In this document: piece after piece, positions 24,404-34,889 of the stretch
How the letters are laid out: each line of letters starts with the position of its first letter
Numbering within the stretch: position 1 is the first letter of the stretch
DNA from: an uncultured Eubacteriales bacterium
Lineage (GTDB): Bacteria; Bacillota; Clostridia; Oscillospirales; Acutalibacteraceae
Direction: 5' to 3'
Assembly: GCA_900540235.1 (NCBI GenBank)
Contig: UQEY01000013.1
Span: 1-45,820, forward strand
Length of the DNA: 45,820 nucleotides
Made by a program: the position numbers and the translations under genes
The notes under the pieces: model-generated
The model's database searches: none
What the model was told of the DNA's origin: nothing
The model's input: the letters and a program-made list of their open reading frames with translations, nothing else

Positions 24404-24551
24404 AACTTAACCCTCTGTCTATTCTAATAGTTTAATTAAATTACACGCTTAGTATAATTCCATTTTGTATAATTGTCAATAACTTTTTGTAAAATTGTTA
24501 AAAATTCACAATTTGTTTGATTCATTTTAATTGTATAAAAAAATCAATATC

Positions 24552-25829
24552 TCATTTTAATGCTTTAAGTGCCCTTGCGCCGATATCTTTTCTGTAGTGA
24601 GCACCGTCAAAATGAATTTTTTCTACCGCTTCATATGACTTTTTAAGAGCGTCCTCGAGCGTATCGCCCAAAGCGGTAACGCCTAAAACTCTGCCGCCGC
24701 TTGTTACAAGCTTGCCGTCCTTAATTGCCGTACCTGCGTGGTAAACGGTTACACCGTCAAGCTGACCGTTTGAAAGGCCGGTAATTTCAATTCCCTTTGG
24801 ATATGATTTAGGATAGCCGCCGGAAGCCATAATAACGCAAGTGCAAGCCTTATCGCTCCACTCAATGTCAAGTTGCGAAAGAGTGCCGTTATTAATAGCT
24901 TCAAAAATATCCATAATATCTGTTTTAAGCCTCGGCAAAACAACCTGAGTTTCAGGGTCGCCGAAACGGCAGTTATATTCGATTACCTTTGGTCCTTTAG
25001 GAGTAATCATAAGACCGAAGTAAAGACAACCCTTAAATGTTCTGCCCTCTTTGTTCATAGCTTCAATAGTAGGGATGAATATTTTTTCCATACACTCTTT
25101 TGCTACATCTTCGGTATAATACGGGTTTGGAGAAACAGTACCCATACCGCCCGTGTTAAGACCCTTATCACCGTCAAGCGCACGCTTATGGTCCATAGAA
25201 GAAACCATAGGTTTAACGCACTTACCGTCGGTGAAAGCAAGAACCGAAACTTCGGGACCGGTTAAAAATTCTTCAACAACAACATTGTTACCCGAAGCGC
25301 CGAAAATCTTATCCTCCATAATTTCCTTAACGCCTGCAACGGCTTCGTCAAGATTTTCAGGAATGATTACACCTTTACCGAGTGCAAGACCGTCAGCTTT
25401 AATAACGGTAGGAAATTCATTTTTCTCTTTAATATATTCAATAACATCCTCAGCCTTGTCAAAAACCTTATATTCGGCAGTAGGGATATTATACTTTTGC
25501 ATAAGTTCTTTTGAAAAAACTTTTGAACCCTCAATAATAGCAGCATTTGCACTTGGACCGAAAGTTTTAAAACCTGCCGCATTAAGAGCGTCAACCATAC
25601 CTGCCACAAGCGGGTCATCAGGTGCAACAACTACAAAATCGGCTTTAATTTCTTTAGCAAGGTTAACTACACCGTCAATATCCGTAGCTGAAACATCATA
25701 GCAGTCTGCATCATAAGAAATGCCGCCGTTACCCGGAGTACAAGCTATAGAGTCAACTTTTTTTGATTCTTTAATTTTTCTTATAAGGGCGTGTTCTCTG
25801 CCACCGCCGCCTACAACGAGTACCTTCAT
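24552..25829 (-). CDS. purD: Phosphoribosylamine-glycine ligase
   Basis: 425 residues from ATG 25829 (MKVLVVGGGGREHAL), 5 bases after GGAGG. ATP-grasp enzyme: glycine-rich start, PTVIKADGLALGKGV, EEFLTGPEVSVLAF, NTGGMGTVSPNPY and EYNCRFGDPETQ motifs are complete. It performs step 2 of purine synthesis (PRA + glycine + ATP to GAR). It is last in the purine cluster but is separated from the other four genes by a terminator and a repeat, so it may have its own promoter. Confidence 0.97.
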   Translation of the reverse strand: MKVLVVGGGGREHALIRKIKESKKVDSIACTPGNGGISYDADCYDVSATDIDGVVNLAKEIKADFVVVAPDDPLVAGMVDALNAAGFKTFGPSANAAIIEGSKVFSKELMQKYNIPTAEYKVFDKAEDVIEYIKEKNEFPTVIKADGLALGKGVIIPENLDEAVAGVKEIMEDKIFGASGNNVVVEEFLTGPEVSVLAFTDGKCVKPMVSSMDHKRALDGDKGLNTGGMGTVSPNPYYTEDVAKECMEKIFIPTIEAMNKEGRTFKGCLYFGLMITPKGPKVIEYNCRFGDPETQVVLPRLKTDIMDIFEAINNGTLSQLDIEWSDKACTCVIMASGGYPKSYPKGIEITGLSNGQLDGVTVYHAGTAIKDGKLVTSGGRVLGVTALGDTLEDALKKSYEAVEKIHFDGAHYRKDIGARALKALK

Positions 25830-25885
25830 ATTTTCCTCCAAATGTATAGTATAATGTTTTTAATATATAAATAGATTATTAAGTT

Positions 25886-25952
25886 GTCGAGGATGCAGTT
25901 CCCTACAAAAGTATATAAAAAGCATCGTAGGTAAAACTACATTCGCCGACAA
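25886..25952. repeat. Degenerate palindromic repeat between purO and purD
   Basis: Contains TCGAGGATGCAGTTCCCTAC and GTAGGTAAAACTACATTCGCCGA arms, a worn copy of the GTAGGG/CCCTAC family. Nothing else is seen in the gap 25842-25969. Confidence 0.5.
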
Positions 25953-25969
25953 ATTATAATTATAGCAAA

Positions 25970-25998
25970 ACAAGGGATGACAAAAATCATCCCTAAAA
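25970..25998 (-). terminator. Terminator after purE-purM-purN-purO
   Basis: Minus strand AGGGATGA and TCATCCCT arms, T-rich loop, then TTGTTTTG. A moderate intrinsic terminator before purD. Confidence 0.65.
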
Positions 25999-25999
25999 T

Positions 26000-26704
26000 T
26001 TATTTTTCATTTTTGTTAATAATTCTTGTTTCTTCTTCTTTTGTTTCAAGATTTATGAAACGAACAAAGAGAGAAACTTTATTATCCTCGTTAAGATTGC
26101 TCCAAATCATATGGGTAAATTCATCAATATCACCCTCGATTTTAACAGGAGTAGGCTCACCCTCAAATGAAGGAATCGGGTCACCGTCACATTTATATGT
26201 ATGAATAAAATGGCCGAGACCTTTCCTTGCAGGGTATTCATAGAAAAATCTTACACATTCAGGCTCACCGCAATTTGACTTGAGAATAGAAAGATTATAG
26301 TTTCCGTTTTCTTTCATAATGCCTGAAATTCTTGGAGTATAGTTAGGAGCATCAGGCTCAAACTCTCTTGTAATAAGAGCGTCGTGGTAGCAATCGCCCT
26401 TAGCGAAAGAGTCATAAATAGTATCGGTTTGGTCACCGTTTGTAACTATAGTGTCACCCTTGAATTTAAGAACAGGGTTGTAGATGATGAGTGACGGGTC
26501 CTCCATCTTAGATTCGTCAAATGCCTTTGTACGAATACCGCCACGCTCGTTAACTTCAAAAATTCTGTTACGGCTGTTAACGCTTCTGCCCATAATGAAA
26601 TAAGCCATAACTGCGTAGTTGCCGCATTCGCTTCTGCCGAGGACAATTCCTCTGCCCGGATATGAATTAGTGCTCAGTTCGTTTGCAAGTGATTCTATTT
26701 TCAT
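26000..26704 (-). CDS. purO: IMP cyclohydrolase, PurO-like family
   Basis: 234 residues, similar to the IMP_cyclohyd (PurO) family: NSYPGRGIVLGRSECGNYAV near the N-terminus, then MGRSVNSRNRIF and YDSFAKGDCYHDALITREFE. PurO-type enzymes close the ring of FAICAR to IMP, the last step of the pathway, as in archaea; most bacteria use the PurH fusion instead. In Clostridia this family occurs within pur clusters. It follows purN with a 9-base gap. A separate AICAR formyltransferase would be needed and is not in the window. Confidence 0.82.
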   Translation of the reverse strand: MKIESLANELSTNSYPGRGIVLGRSECGNYAVMAYFIMGRSVNSRNRIFEVNERGGIRTKAFDESKMEDPSLIIYNPVLKFKGDTIVTNGDQTDTIYDSFAKGDCYHDALITREFEPDAPNYTPRISGIMKENGNYNLSILKSNCGEPECVRFFYEYPARKGLGHFIHTYKCDGDPIPSFEGEPTPVKIEGDIDEFTHMIWSNLNEDNKVSLFVRFINLETKEEETRIINKNEK

Positions 26705-26713
26705 ATTTATACC

Positions 26714-27343
26714 TCAATCAATAATTTTTGTTTTATTGCCGATAACTTCAATTTTATCTTGGCAGAAAAGTGAAACTGCACGAGGAAGAATTTTCCATTC
26801 ACATTCCTCCATAACTCTTTTTTGCAAAATTTCCGGAGTGTCATCAAAATTAACTTCACTCGCCTTTTGCAAAATAATCGGACCGCCGTCACATTCCTCG
26901 GTCACAAAATGAACAGTTGCGCCGGTAAGTTTAACGCCGCTTTCAAGCACAGCTTCGTGAACATGAAGTCCGTAGAAGCCTTTGCCGCAAAAAGACGGAA
27001 TCAAAGCAGGATGGACATTCATCATTTTGTTAGGAAATGCTTTAACTATCTGCTCGTCAAGTATCGTCATAAAGCCTGCATAAACAACCAAATCGGCATT
27101 TGCTTCAAGCAAAACATCTCTTATCTCGGCTGTATATTCGGCTCTTGAATTATAGTTTTTTCTTTCAACAACCTTAGTTTCTATATTATTGTTTTTTGCT
27201 CTTTCAAGAGCGTAAGCGTCAGGATTGGAGGAAACAACAAGGGTAATCTTTCCGCCGATTATTTCTCCCCTGTTTTGCGCATCAATAAGCGCCTGAAGAT
27301 TAGTTCCGCCGCCTGAAACAAGGACTGCAATATTTTTCATCAT
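26714..27343 (-). CDS. purN: Phosphoribosylglycinamide formyltransferase
   Basis: 209 residues. AVLVSGGGTNLQALIDA at the N-terminus (phosphate binding), NVHPALIPSFCGKGFYGLHVH with the catalytic N-H pair, and the distal Asp in VTEECDGGPII. Third step of purine synthesis, using 10-formyl-THF. The ATG overlaps the purM stop by 4 bases. Confidence 0.96.
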   Translation of the reverse strand: MMKNIAVLVSGGGTNLQALIDAQNRGEIIGGKITLVVSSNPDAYALERAKNNNIETKVVERKNYNSRAEYTAEIRDVLLEANADLVVYAGFMTILDEQIVKAFPNKMMNVHPALIPSFCGKGFYGLHVHEAVLESGVKLTGATVHFVTEECDGGPIILQKASEVNFDDTPEILQKRVMEECEWKILPRAVSLFCQDKIEVIGNKTKIID

Positions 27344-28380
27344 ACGAGTTCTACACCTTTTTCGCCTGACTTAATTTCACCGATAACAGCAGCTTCTTCA
27401 CCGTTTTGCTGAAGAATTCTTACTGCTTCATCTGCTTTATCTGCGTCAACTGCGATAACAAGACCTGTACCCATATTGAATGTGTTATACATATCTCTTT
27501 CAGGAATGTTGCCTTCACTTGCGATAAGGTCAAAGATAGGCTTTTTGAAGCACTTATCCTTTTCGATAACGGCAGTGAAACCGTCGTTTAACATTCTCGG
27601 CACATTTTCATAAAAACCGCCGCCTGTGATATGGCTGATAGCGTTAACATTAACTTTATCCATAAGAGCAAGGAGTGGTTTAACATAAATTCTTGTAGGA
27701 GTAAGGAGCTCCTCACCCAAAGTTTTGCCAAGCTCTGCTACATGAATGCCAAGTCTTTCTTCTGTAATGTTAAATACTTTTCTTACAAGTGAGAAACCGT
27801 TTGAATGAACACCTGAAGAAGCAACACCGATAAGAGCATTGCCGCTTGCAAGGTTTTCACCTGAAACGAGCTTATCCTTTTCACCGATACCAACCGTAAA
27901 ACCTGCAAGGTCATATTCGTCGTTTGGCATAAGACCCGGATGTTCCGCTGTTTCGCCGCCTACAAGTGCACAGCCTGCCTGAACGCAGCCCTCTGCAACA
28001 CCGCTTACGATTTGTTCAATCTTTTCAGGATAATTCTTACCGCAAGCAATATAATCAAGGAAAAAGAGCGGCTTTGCACCTGAGCAAGCAACATCATTAA
28101 CGCACATTGCAACGCAGTCGATACCAATTGTGTCGTGCTTATCAAGAAGAAAAGCAACTTTAAGCTTAGTACCTACGCCGTCAGTGCCAGAAACGAGAAC
28201 AGGGTTTTTATAATTACCTGCACCCAAAAGTTCAAACATACCGCCGAAGCCTCCGATTGAACCCATAACACCCGGAATGGTTGTACGCTTAACATGTGAT
28301 TTAATAAGCTCTACAGATTCGTAACCTGCTGTTACATCTACACCTGCCGAAGCATAACTTGCGCTGAAACTGTTTTCCAT
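27340..28380 (-). CDS. purM: Phosphoribosylformylglycinamidine cyclo-ligase (AIR synthetase)
   Basis: 346 residues. Typical start SYASAGVDVTAGYESVELIK, VSGTDGVGTKLKVAF (ATP/metal binding), NDVACSGAKPLFFLDYIA, GGETAEHPGLM and HITGGGFYENVPRM. Converts FGAM to AIR. Second in the purE-led operon; AAGGAG before the ATG. Confidence 0.97.
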   Translation of the reverse strand: MENSFSASYASAGVDVTAGYESVELIKSHVKRTTIPGVMGSIGGFGGMFELLGAGNYKNPVLVSGTDGVGTKLKVAFLLDKHDTIGIDCVAMCVNDVACSGAKPLFFLDYIACGKNYPEKIEQIVSGVAEGCVQAGCALVGGETAEHPGLMPNDEYDLAGFTVGIGEKDKLVSGENLASGNALIGVASSGVHSNGFSLVRKVFNITEERLGIHVAELGKTLGEELLTPTRIYVKPLLALMDKVNVNAISHITGGGFYENVPRMLNDGFTAVIEKDKCFKKPIFDLIASEGNIPERDMYNTFNMGTGLVIAVDADKADEAVRILQQNGEEAAVIGEIKSGEKGVELV

Positions 28381-28416
28381 ATTTTAAACTCCTTATATGA
28401 AATTAATATTATATTT

Positions 28417-28914
28417 TTATATTTCTTTAAGCTTTTCCTGCAAAGCTTTGTCTTTCTCACGAACTTGCTCTGCCATATCTTCACGCATTTTGATAAGTTT
28501 AGCCATAAGTTCGTCATCACCGACTGCAAGAATTTCAGCTGCAAGAAGCGCCGCATTCTTAGCCGCATTAACACCGACTGTAGCAACCGGTATTCCCGGA
28601 GGCATCATTACTGTTGCAAGCATTGCGTCCATACCGTCAAGAACCTTTGACGAGCAAGGAATACCGATAATCGGGAGAGTGGTTGAAGCAGCCAAAACAC
28701 CACCGAGATGAGCAGCCATACCTGCTGCTGCGATAATTACACCAAATCCGTTATCAATAGCATTTGACGAAAACTCGTGAGCCTCGTTAGGTGTACGGTG
28801 AGCACTCATAACCCTAACCTCGGTTTCAATACCCAATTCTTTAAGTTGTTTAATTGCCGGAGTTACTATAGGCAAATCACTGTCTGATCCCATAATAATT
28901 GCAACTTTTTTCAT
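28417..28914 (-). CDS. purE: N5-carboxyaminoimidazole ribonucleotide mutase
   Basis: 165 residues. MGSDSDLP at 9-16, SAHRTP (catalytic His), AAAGMAAHLGGVLAA and GIPVATVGVNAAKNAALLAA, all typical of class I PurE. First gene of the purine operon, with AGGAGG before the ATG. No purine riboswitch precedes it; the leader has only a small CCGATT/AATCGG hairpin (28944-28965). Confidence 0.96.
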   Translation of the reverse strand: MKKVAIIMGSDSDLPIVTPAIKQLKELGIETEVRVMSAHRTPNEAHEFSSNAIDNGFGVIIAAAGMAAHLGGVLAASTTLPIIGIPCSSKVLDGMDAMLATVMMPPGIPVATVGVNAAKNAALLAAEILAVGDDELMAKLIKMREDMAEQVREKDKALQEKLKEI

Positions 28915-28978
28915 AATATGTCCTCCTGTGCGAAATATTTTTGCCGATTAATGCACAAATCGGTAAAAGATTTATAAT

Positions 28979-29007
28979 ATTATATATTATATAGGAAATA
29001 TTTTCAA
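28979..29007 (-). promoter_or_regulatory. Sigma-A promoter of the purE operon
   Basis: Minus strand -35 TTGAAA (29002-29007), 17-base spacer, -10 TATAAT (28979-28984), 65 bases before the purE start. Confidence 0.75.
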
Positions 29008-29025
29008 CAAAATTATAATAAAAAT

Positions 29026-30933
29026 TTAAAATCTATCGTATGTATCCGTACCAAGCTTAGGTGAAGTGTAAAAGTTTTTCATAAAAAGCCAATCTTTTTC
29101 TTCAAGAACGCCGTCGTTATTTGAATCGAAATTTTTGGCCTCGCTTTCACTTGTGTCATATTCTTTCATATGAATAACCGAGGCAAAATCTTTGGCATTT
29201 ATATAGCCGTCCCCTGTAATATCGCCGTAAATAAGCGCTATGTTGCCAAGGTTGCCGACGCCTTTTTGAACGGTTATTTTCCTTGTGACTGCCATATCAT
29301 TTTTAAAATACAAATCACCGTAGGCGTACTGAACATAGAAATAACCGTTTGAATCAGTCCTTGCAACTCTTAAACCCGACAAATCAAAAATTTCTATATT
29401 TTCAAGCGGTCTTGAAAGGTCAATATCGCCGTTCAAAGATGTTGCCAAATAAACATATCCGCCTACATCCTGACCGAGATTATCGGTAAAATTATCCTTA
29501 TAAGAATCACCGCAATAAACGCAGGTGTGAAGTGTGTAGCCGCCGTTTTTTATTGTAGGTTCAATCACTTGCTGAGTATAAGAATGAACGATATTTATTG
29601 TAAAATAAAGCGTTTTATCACCGACGGTAATTGAATCTTTATTTTCACCGCAAGTAACTTTGTCTGCAAGCAAATTATTAAATTCAATTTTCATTCCGCC
29701 GTATTCTATACCGTTATTAAAAGGCAACTTATAAATATATCCGCTGACATATTCAAAATCAATCGTCTTTGTTTTTATATATTCCAAAACGGAGAACGAC
29801 TTGCCGACCATATCAGCCGCTGTGTAAGTTACATCCCAGTCGATAGAAACATTTTTAATTTCCACAGATGAAAGCGAAACGGTATAATCGCCGATTGAAT
29901 TAACGCTCGTAACGACAAAATAATATGTTTTGCCCTTTTCAAGATTATATTTTATTGTAAAATTAAGGTCGTAAGAACTGTTATCGTCACAGCTAGCAAG
30001 TTCATTTTTGTTTTCATCAAGAAGCTTGCAATTAACATCAATATTGCCGCTTGAAACAAAAGTATACTGTGCATTTCCGAGAGGTGTAAACTTATAAATC
30101 ATTTGTTCGTTTACATTTGATTCAGAATAGGTACGAGTGATACTGTCGGTTTCAAAAATTTCCATTTCATTAAGAAATTCATAATCAACATAGTATTTTT
30201 TCGCATAATTAAGCGCCGAAGAATCACTGAAAACACCGAGAACAAAACCGTCAAGCATAGCATTTGCATTAGCTTTTAAATAGCCGAAACTGTAGGCATA
30301 AAGTTTTGAAGCAAGCGGGACATTAACCCTCATTAAACTTTTGCAATTAAGAAAAGCATTTGAGTAAATATTAACGGCAGTGCTCATTTTTTCAAATTCG
30401 ACTTTTTTAAGCCTTGTGCAGTTTTCAAAAGCAGAAGCACCTATTGACGAAAGAGATGCCGGAAAAGAAATTTCACTAAGTTGCTCACAAAGATAAAAAG
30501 CGTTATTTGAAATATATTTCAAATTTTTCGGCAAAGCTATTTTAGTAAGCGAAGCGCAAGAAAAAGAGTATCCGCCAAAGCTTTCAACCGTGTCGGAAAC
30601 AGAAAAATCATCGCAATGAACGCCGAAAAAGAAGTAGTTGCCGAGGCTTGTAACACCGTCTTTTACAACAATATGTTCAATAGAGCCGTCGCTCCTCCAC
30701 GAAAACCACGGCTGAGAACTTGTGTCGCCGCTAGTGTTTGTAAAATCAGGAGTTGCGCCCTCACCCGAAACAGTGAGCGTTTTGGTAGATTTACTGTAAG
30801 AATAATATGTATTTGAATTGCCGAGTTTTGTAGGCAAAATATCGGCAGAAGGCTCGGCATAAGCGTTAGTTGCAAAAAGCAAAACAACAATCAGCACCGC
30901 AAAACCGAAAAAGAAAGCTAATTTTTTCTTCAT
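29026..30933 (-). CDS. Secreted LRR protein with C-terminal dockerin
   Basis: 635 residues. Signal peptide 1-26 (MKKKLAFFFGFAVLIVVLLF, then ATNAYA). Early beta region with YYSYSKSTKTLTVSGEG as in the 86-1972 protein, then BspA-type LRRs (about 85-250). Residues about 262-355 resemble a prepeptidase C-terminal domain (YKFTPLGNAQYTFVSSG...YYFVVTSVN). Near the C-terminus lies a type I dockerin: GDITGDGYINAKDFASV and NNDGVLEEKDWLFM, two calcium-loop repeats (about 570-622). Dockerins dock to cohesins in cellulosome-like complexes, so the protein is probably held in a surface assembly. No cohesin is in the window. Confidence 0.87.
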   Translation of the reverse strand: MKKKLAFFFGFAVLIVVLLFATNAYAEPSADILPTKLGNSNTYYSYSKSTKTLTVSGEGATPDFTNTSGDTSSQPWFSWRSDGSIEHIVVKDGVTSLGNYFFFGVHCDDFSVSDTVESFGGYSFSCASLTKIALPKNLKYISNNAFYLCEQLSEISFPASLSSIGASAFENCTRLKKVEFEKMSTAVNIYSNAFLNCKSLMRVNVPLASKLYAYSFGYLKANANAMLDGFVLGVFSDSSALNYAKKYYVDYEFLNEMEIFETDSITRTYSESNVNEQMIYKFTPLGNAQYTFVSSGNIDVNCKLLDENKNELASCDDNSSYDLNFTIKYNLEKGKTYYFVVTSVNSIGDYTVSLSSVEIKNVSIDWDVTYTAADMVGKSFSVLEYIKTKTIDFEYVSGYIYKLPFNNGIEYGGMKIEFNNLLADKVTCGENKDSITVGDKTLYFTINIVHSYTQQVIEPTIKNGGYTLHTCVYCGDSYKDNFTDNLGQDVGGYVYLATSLNGDIDLSRPLENIEIFDLSGLRVARTDSNGYFYVQYAYGDLYFKNDMAVTRKITVQKGVGNLGNIALIYGDITGDGYINAKDFASVIHMKEYDTSESEAKNFDSNNDGVLEEKDWLFMKNFYTSPKLGTDTYDRF

Positions 30934-31007
30934 ATAGATACTCCTAAAAGTATGATACAGTCATTTTATCATAAAATATAAATTAATACAATAATAAAAC
31001 AAAACTG

Positions 31008-31036
31008 TTGACTAAAAATTGATTTAGTGTTATATT
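31008..31036 (+). promoter_or_regulatory. Sigma-A promoter of the aspS-gatCAB operon
   Basis: Plus strand -35 TTGACT (31008-31013), 17-base spacer, -10 TATATT (31031-31036), directly before the T-box. Confidence 0.85.
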
Positions 31037-31042
31037 AATAGC

Positions 31043-31286
31043 GTAATATTTTAACTGTGATTAGGCGAGTAAGCAAATTTCACTGTTTAAGAGAGTCGGC
31101 GGCAGGTGCGAGCCGATACACATTTTTGCCGAAAAACACCTATGAGTTCCCGAAAGAAAGCATTTTGCAAGTAGAATCGGGCGTGAGAGAGCGTTAATCT
31201 TTTGAGTGAGCCGTTTCGGCTAATTTAGGTGGTACCACGGAAGCAGTCTTTCGTCCTATTGGACATAAGGCTGCTTATTTTATTTT
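31043..31286 (+). promoter_or_regulatory. T-box riboswitch with AAC (asparagine) specifier
   Basis: Stem I: AGTA loop-E strand at 31068-31071 faces GAA at 31131-31133, with helices TAGG/CCTA below and GCAAA/TTTGC above. The specifier loop then ends AAC-A just before the lower helix, giving specifier AAC at 31135-31137. GAGAG and GGTGCGAG motifs of the distal stem are at 31091-31112. The T-box AGGTGGTACCACGG is at 31227-31240 and the terminator AAGCAGTCTT/AAGGCTGCTT with a T-rich tail at 31241-31286. Uncharged tRNA-Asn should bind and allow read-through into aspS-gatCAB. No GAC occurs at the specifier place. Confidence 0.88.
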
Positions 31287-31313
31287 GAAAACTATTTATT
31301 AAAGGAGAAAAGT

Positions 31314-33065
31314 ATGGAATTTTCAACACTTTACAGAACCAAGCCTATGAATGAATTTTCTGAGGCTGACATTGATTCAACTGTTAAAATTGCCGGTTGG
31401 GTTGAAAACATTCGTGACCACGGCGGCGTATCATTTATTGACCTTAGAGATATGTATGGAGTTATGCAGGTAGTTATGCGTGACACTACACTTCTTGACG
31501 GTATCAGCAAGGAAGACTGCCTTTCAATCGAGGGACTTGTTGAAAAGAGAGATGAAGATACAGTTAACCCTAAAATTGCCACAGGTACAATCGAAGTTGA
31601 AGCAAAGAAAGTTATAACTCTCGGCAAAGTAAGGCAACCGCTTCCTTTTGAAATTCAAACTTCAAAAGAAATCAGAGAGGACAAAAGACTTCAATACCGT
31701 TTCCTTGATTTAAGAAACGAAAAGGTTAAGGACAATATTATTTTCAGAAGCAAAGTTATCGCTTATCTCAGGCAGGTTATGAGTGAGATGGGTTTCTTAG
31801 AAATGCAGACACCTATCCTTTGCGCATCATCACCTGAGGGCGCTCGTGACTATGTTGTTCCTTCCCGTGTTCACAAAGGCAAATTTTATGCACTTCCGCA
31901 GGCACCTCAGCAGTACAAGCAGCTTCTTATGGTTTCAGGTATTGACAAATATTTCCAAGTTGCACCTTGCTTTAGAGATGAGGATGCAAGAGCAGACCGT
32001 TCACCGGGTGAATTTTATCAGCTCGATTTTGAAATGGCATTTGCAACACAGGAAGATGTTTTCAAAGTTGGCGAAGAAGTGCTTACAAAGACTTTTGAAA
32101 AGTTTGCACCTGAAGGCTACACTGTTACAAAAGCTCCTTACCCTGTTATCAGCTACAAGGAGTCAATGCTCAAATACGGTACCGACAAGCCGGACCTCAG
32201 AAATCCGCTTGAAATTGTTGATGTTACAGAATTTTTTCAGCGCTGCACTTTCAAGCCTTTCCACGGTCAAACAGTAAGAGCCATCAAAGTTCATGAAGAA
32301 ATTTCAAAGGGCAAGCACGAAAAGCTTCTCAAATTTGCTCAGTCAATCGGTATGGGCGGTCTTGGTTATCTTCTCGTTCTTGAGGACAAGTCATACAAAG
32401 GTCCTATTGACAAGTTCATTCCTGACGATATGAAGAGTGAGCTTGCAGATATTGCAAATCTTGAAGTTGGCGACACAATCTTCTTTATTGCCGACAATGA
32501 AAGCAAAGCCGCCGAATATGCAGGTCAAATCAGAACTAAGCTTGGCGAAATGTTTGACCTTCTTGAAAAGAACGCTTACCGTTTCTGCTTTATTAACGAC
32601 TTCCCTATGTTTGAATACAAGGAAGAAGAAAAGAAAATAGGCTTTACTCACAACCCGTTTTCAATGCCTCAGGGCGGACTTGAAGCACTTGAAAACGAAG
32701 ACCCGCTTTCAATTCTTGCATATCAGTATGATATCGTTTGTAACGGCGTTGAACTTTCAAGCGGTGCTGTTCGTAACCACGACATTGATATTATGAAGAA
32801 AGCATTTGAAATTGCGGGCTACGACGAAGAAGTGCTTAAAGAAAAATTTGGCGCTCTTTACACCGCATTCCAGTTCGGTGCACCTCCTCACGCAGGTATG
32901 GCACCGGGAATTGACCGAATGATTATGCTTCTCAGAAATGAAGAAAACATCAGAGAAATTATTGCGTTTCCTATGGACGGTAAAGCGCAAGACCTTATGT
33001 GCGGTGCTCCTAACGAAATCACAGAGCAGCAGCTTCGTGAGGTTCATATTAAGCTTAGAAAGTAA
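31314..33065 (+). CDS. aspS: Aspartyl-tRNA synthetase, probably non-discriminating
   Basis: 583 residues, bacterial type: anticodon-binding OB fold (1-105), class II motifs (FLDLRNEKVKDNI; CFRDEDARADRSPGEFYQLD; late PGIDRMIMLL), and the GAD insertion domain (about 290-410). The loop NIRDHGGV has His36 where, in family comparisons, His goes with enzymes that charge both tRNA-Asp and tRNA-Asn, and Leu with specific ones. Cotranscription with gatCAB and the AAC T-box agree with a non-discriminating role. AAAGGAG lies before the ATG. Confidence 0.96.
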   Translation: MEFSTLYRTKPMNEFSEADIDSTVKIAGWVENIRDHGGVSFIDLRDMYGVMQVVMRDTTLLDGISKEDCLSIEGLVEKRDEDTVNPKIATGTIEVEAKKVITLGKVRQPLPFEIQTSKEIREDKRLQYRFLDLRNEKVKDNIIFRSKVIAYLRQVMSEMGFLEMQTPILCASSPEGARDYVVPSRVHKGKFYALPQAPQQYKQLLMVSGIDKYFQVAPCFRDEDARADRSPGEFYQLDFEMAFATQEDVFKVGEEVLTKTFEKFAPEGYTVTKAPYPVISYKESMLKYGTDKPDLRNPLEIVDVTEFFQRCTFKPFHGQTVRAIKVHEEISKGKHEKLLKFAQSIGMGGLGYLLVLEDKSYKGPIDKFIPDDMKSELADIANLEVGDTIFFIADNESKAAEYAGQIRTKLGEMFDLLEKNAYRFCFINDFPMFEYKEEEKKIGFTHNPFSMPQGGLEALENEDPLSILAYQYDIVCNGVELSSGAVRNHDIDIMKKAFEIAGYDEEVLKEKFGALYTAFQFGAPPHAGMAPGIDRMIMLLRNEENIREIIAFPMDGKAQDLMCGAPNEITEQQLREVHIKLRK

Positions 33066-33070
33066 AAAAA

Positions 33071-33099
33071 GTTAGGGCTAACAATGTTAGCCCCTACAA
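33071..33099 (+). repeat. Hairpin repeat between aspS and gatC
   Basis: GGGCTAA and TTAGCCC arms (33075-33093) followed by CCTAC; a short member of the GTAGGG/CCCTAC family lying inside the operon. There is no T-run, so it should not stop transcription fully, but it could affect mRNA processing or stability. Confidence 0.6.
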
Positions 33100-33140
33100 T
33101 TTATTTATATTCATAAACCACAATTAAAAGAGGTACAATT

Positions 33141-33428
33141 ATGATATCAAAAGAAGAAGTTATCAAACTTGCGAAACTTGCAAAGCTTGAATTTTCGGAT
33201 GATGAGCTTGACAAAATCATTAAAGATATGGACGATATCATTGCTTTTGCGGACACAATCAACAACTCGGTTGAGGGTGACGCCGACAAAATCAGAAACA
33301 TATCTACTACCGCTACCCCTGCCGAAGAATTTAGAAAAGACGAAGTTAAGCCGTCGCTTCCTAACGAAAAAATTCTTTCAAATGTTAACGCATCTAAGGG
33401 ATGCTTCTGTGTTAAAGGAGGTATATAA
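33141..33428 (+). CDS. gatC: Asp/Glu-tRNA amidotransferase subunit C
   Basis: 95 residues. MISKEEVIKLAKLAKLEFSD and the middle helix DDIIAFADTINN are typical; the C-terminus carries the usual LRPDE-like region in altered form (EEFRKDEVKPSLPNEKILSN). It wraps around GatA and GatB in the complex. It abuts gatA, whose ATG follows the stop at once and whose AGGAGG lies within gatC's last codons. Confidence 0.94.
   Translation: MISKEEVIKLAKLAKLEFSDDELDKIIKDMDDIIAFADTINNSVEGDADKIRNISTTATPAEEFRKDEVKPSLPNEKILSNVNASKGCFCVKGGI

Positions 33429-34885
<1,457 letters not shown>

Positions 34886-34889
<4 letters not shown>

Noticed and set aside
28915..29025. Purine riboswitch upstream of purE
   Set aside because: The leader is only about 55 bases with a small hairpin; no aptamer junction sequences are present.
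33075..33100. Terminator between aspS and gatC
   Set aside because: The hairpin has no T-run and the gat genes continue in the same direction without a clear new promoter, so it is treated as a repeat within the operon.
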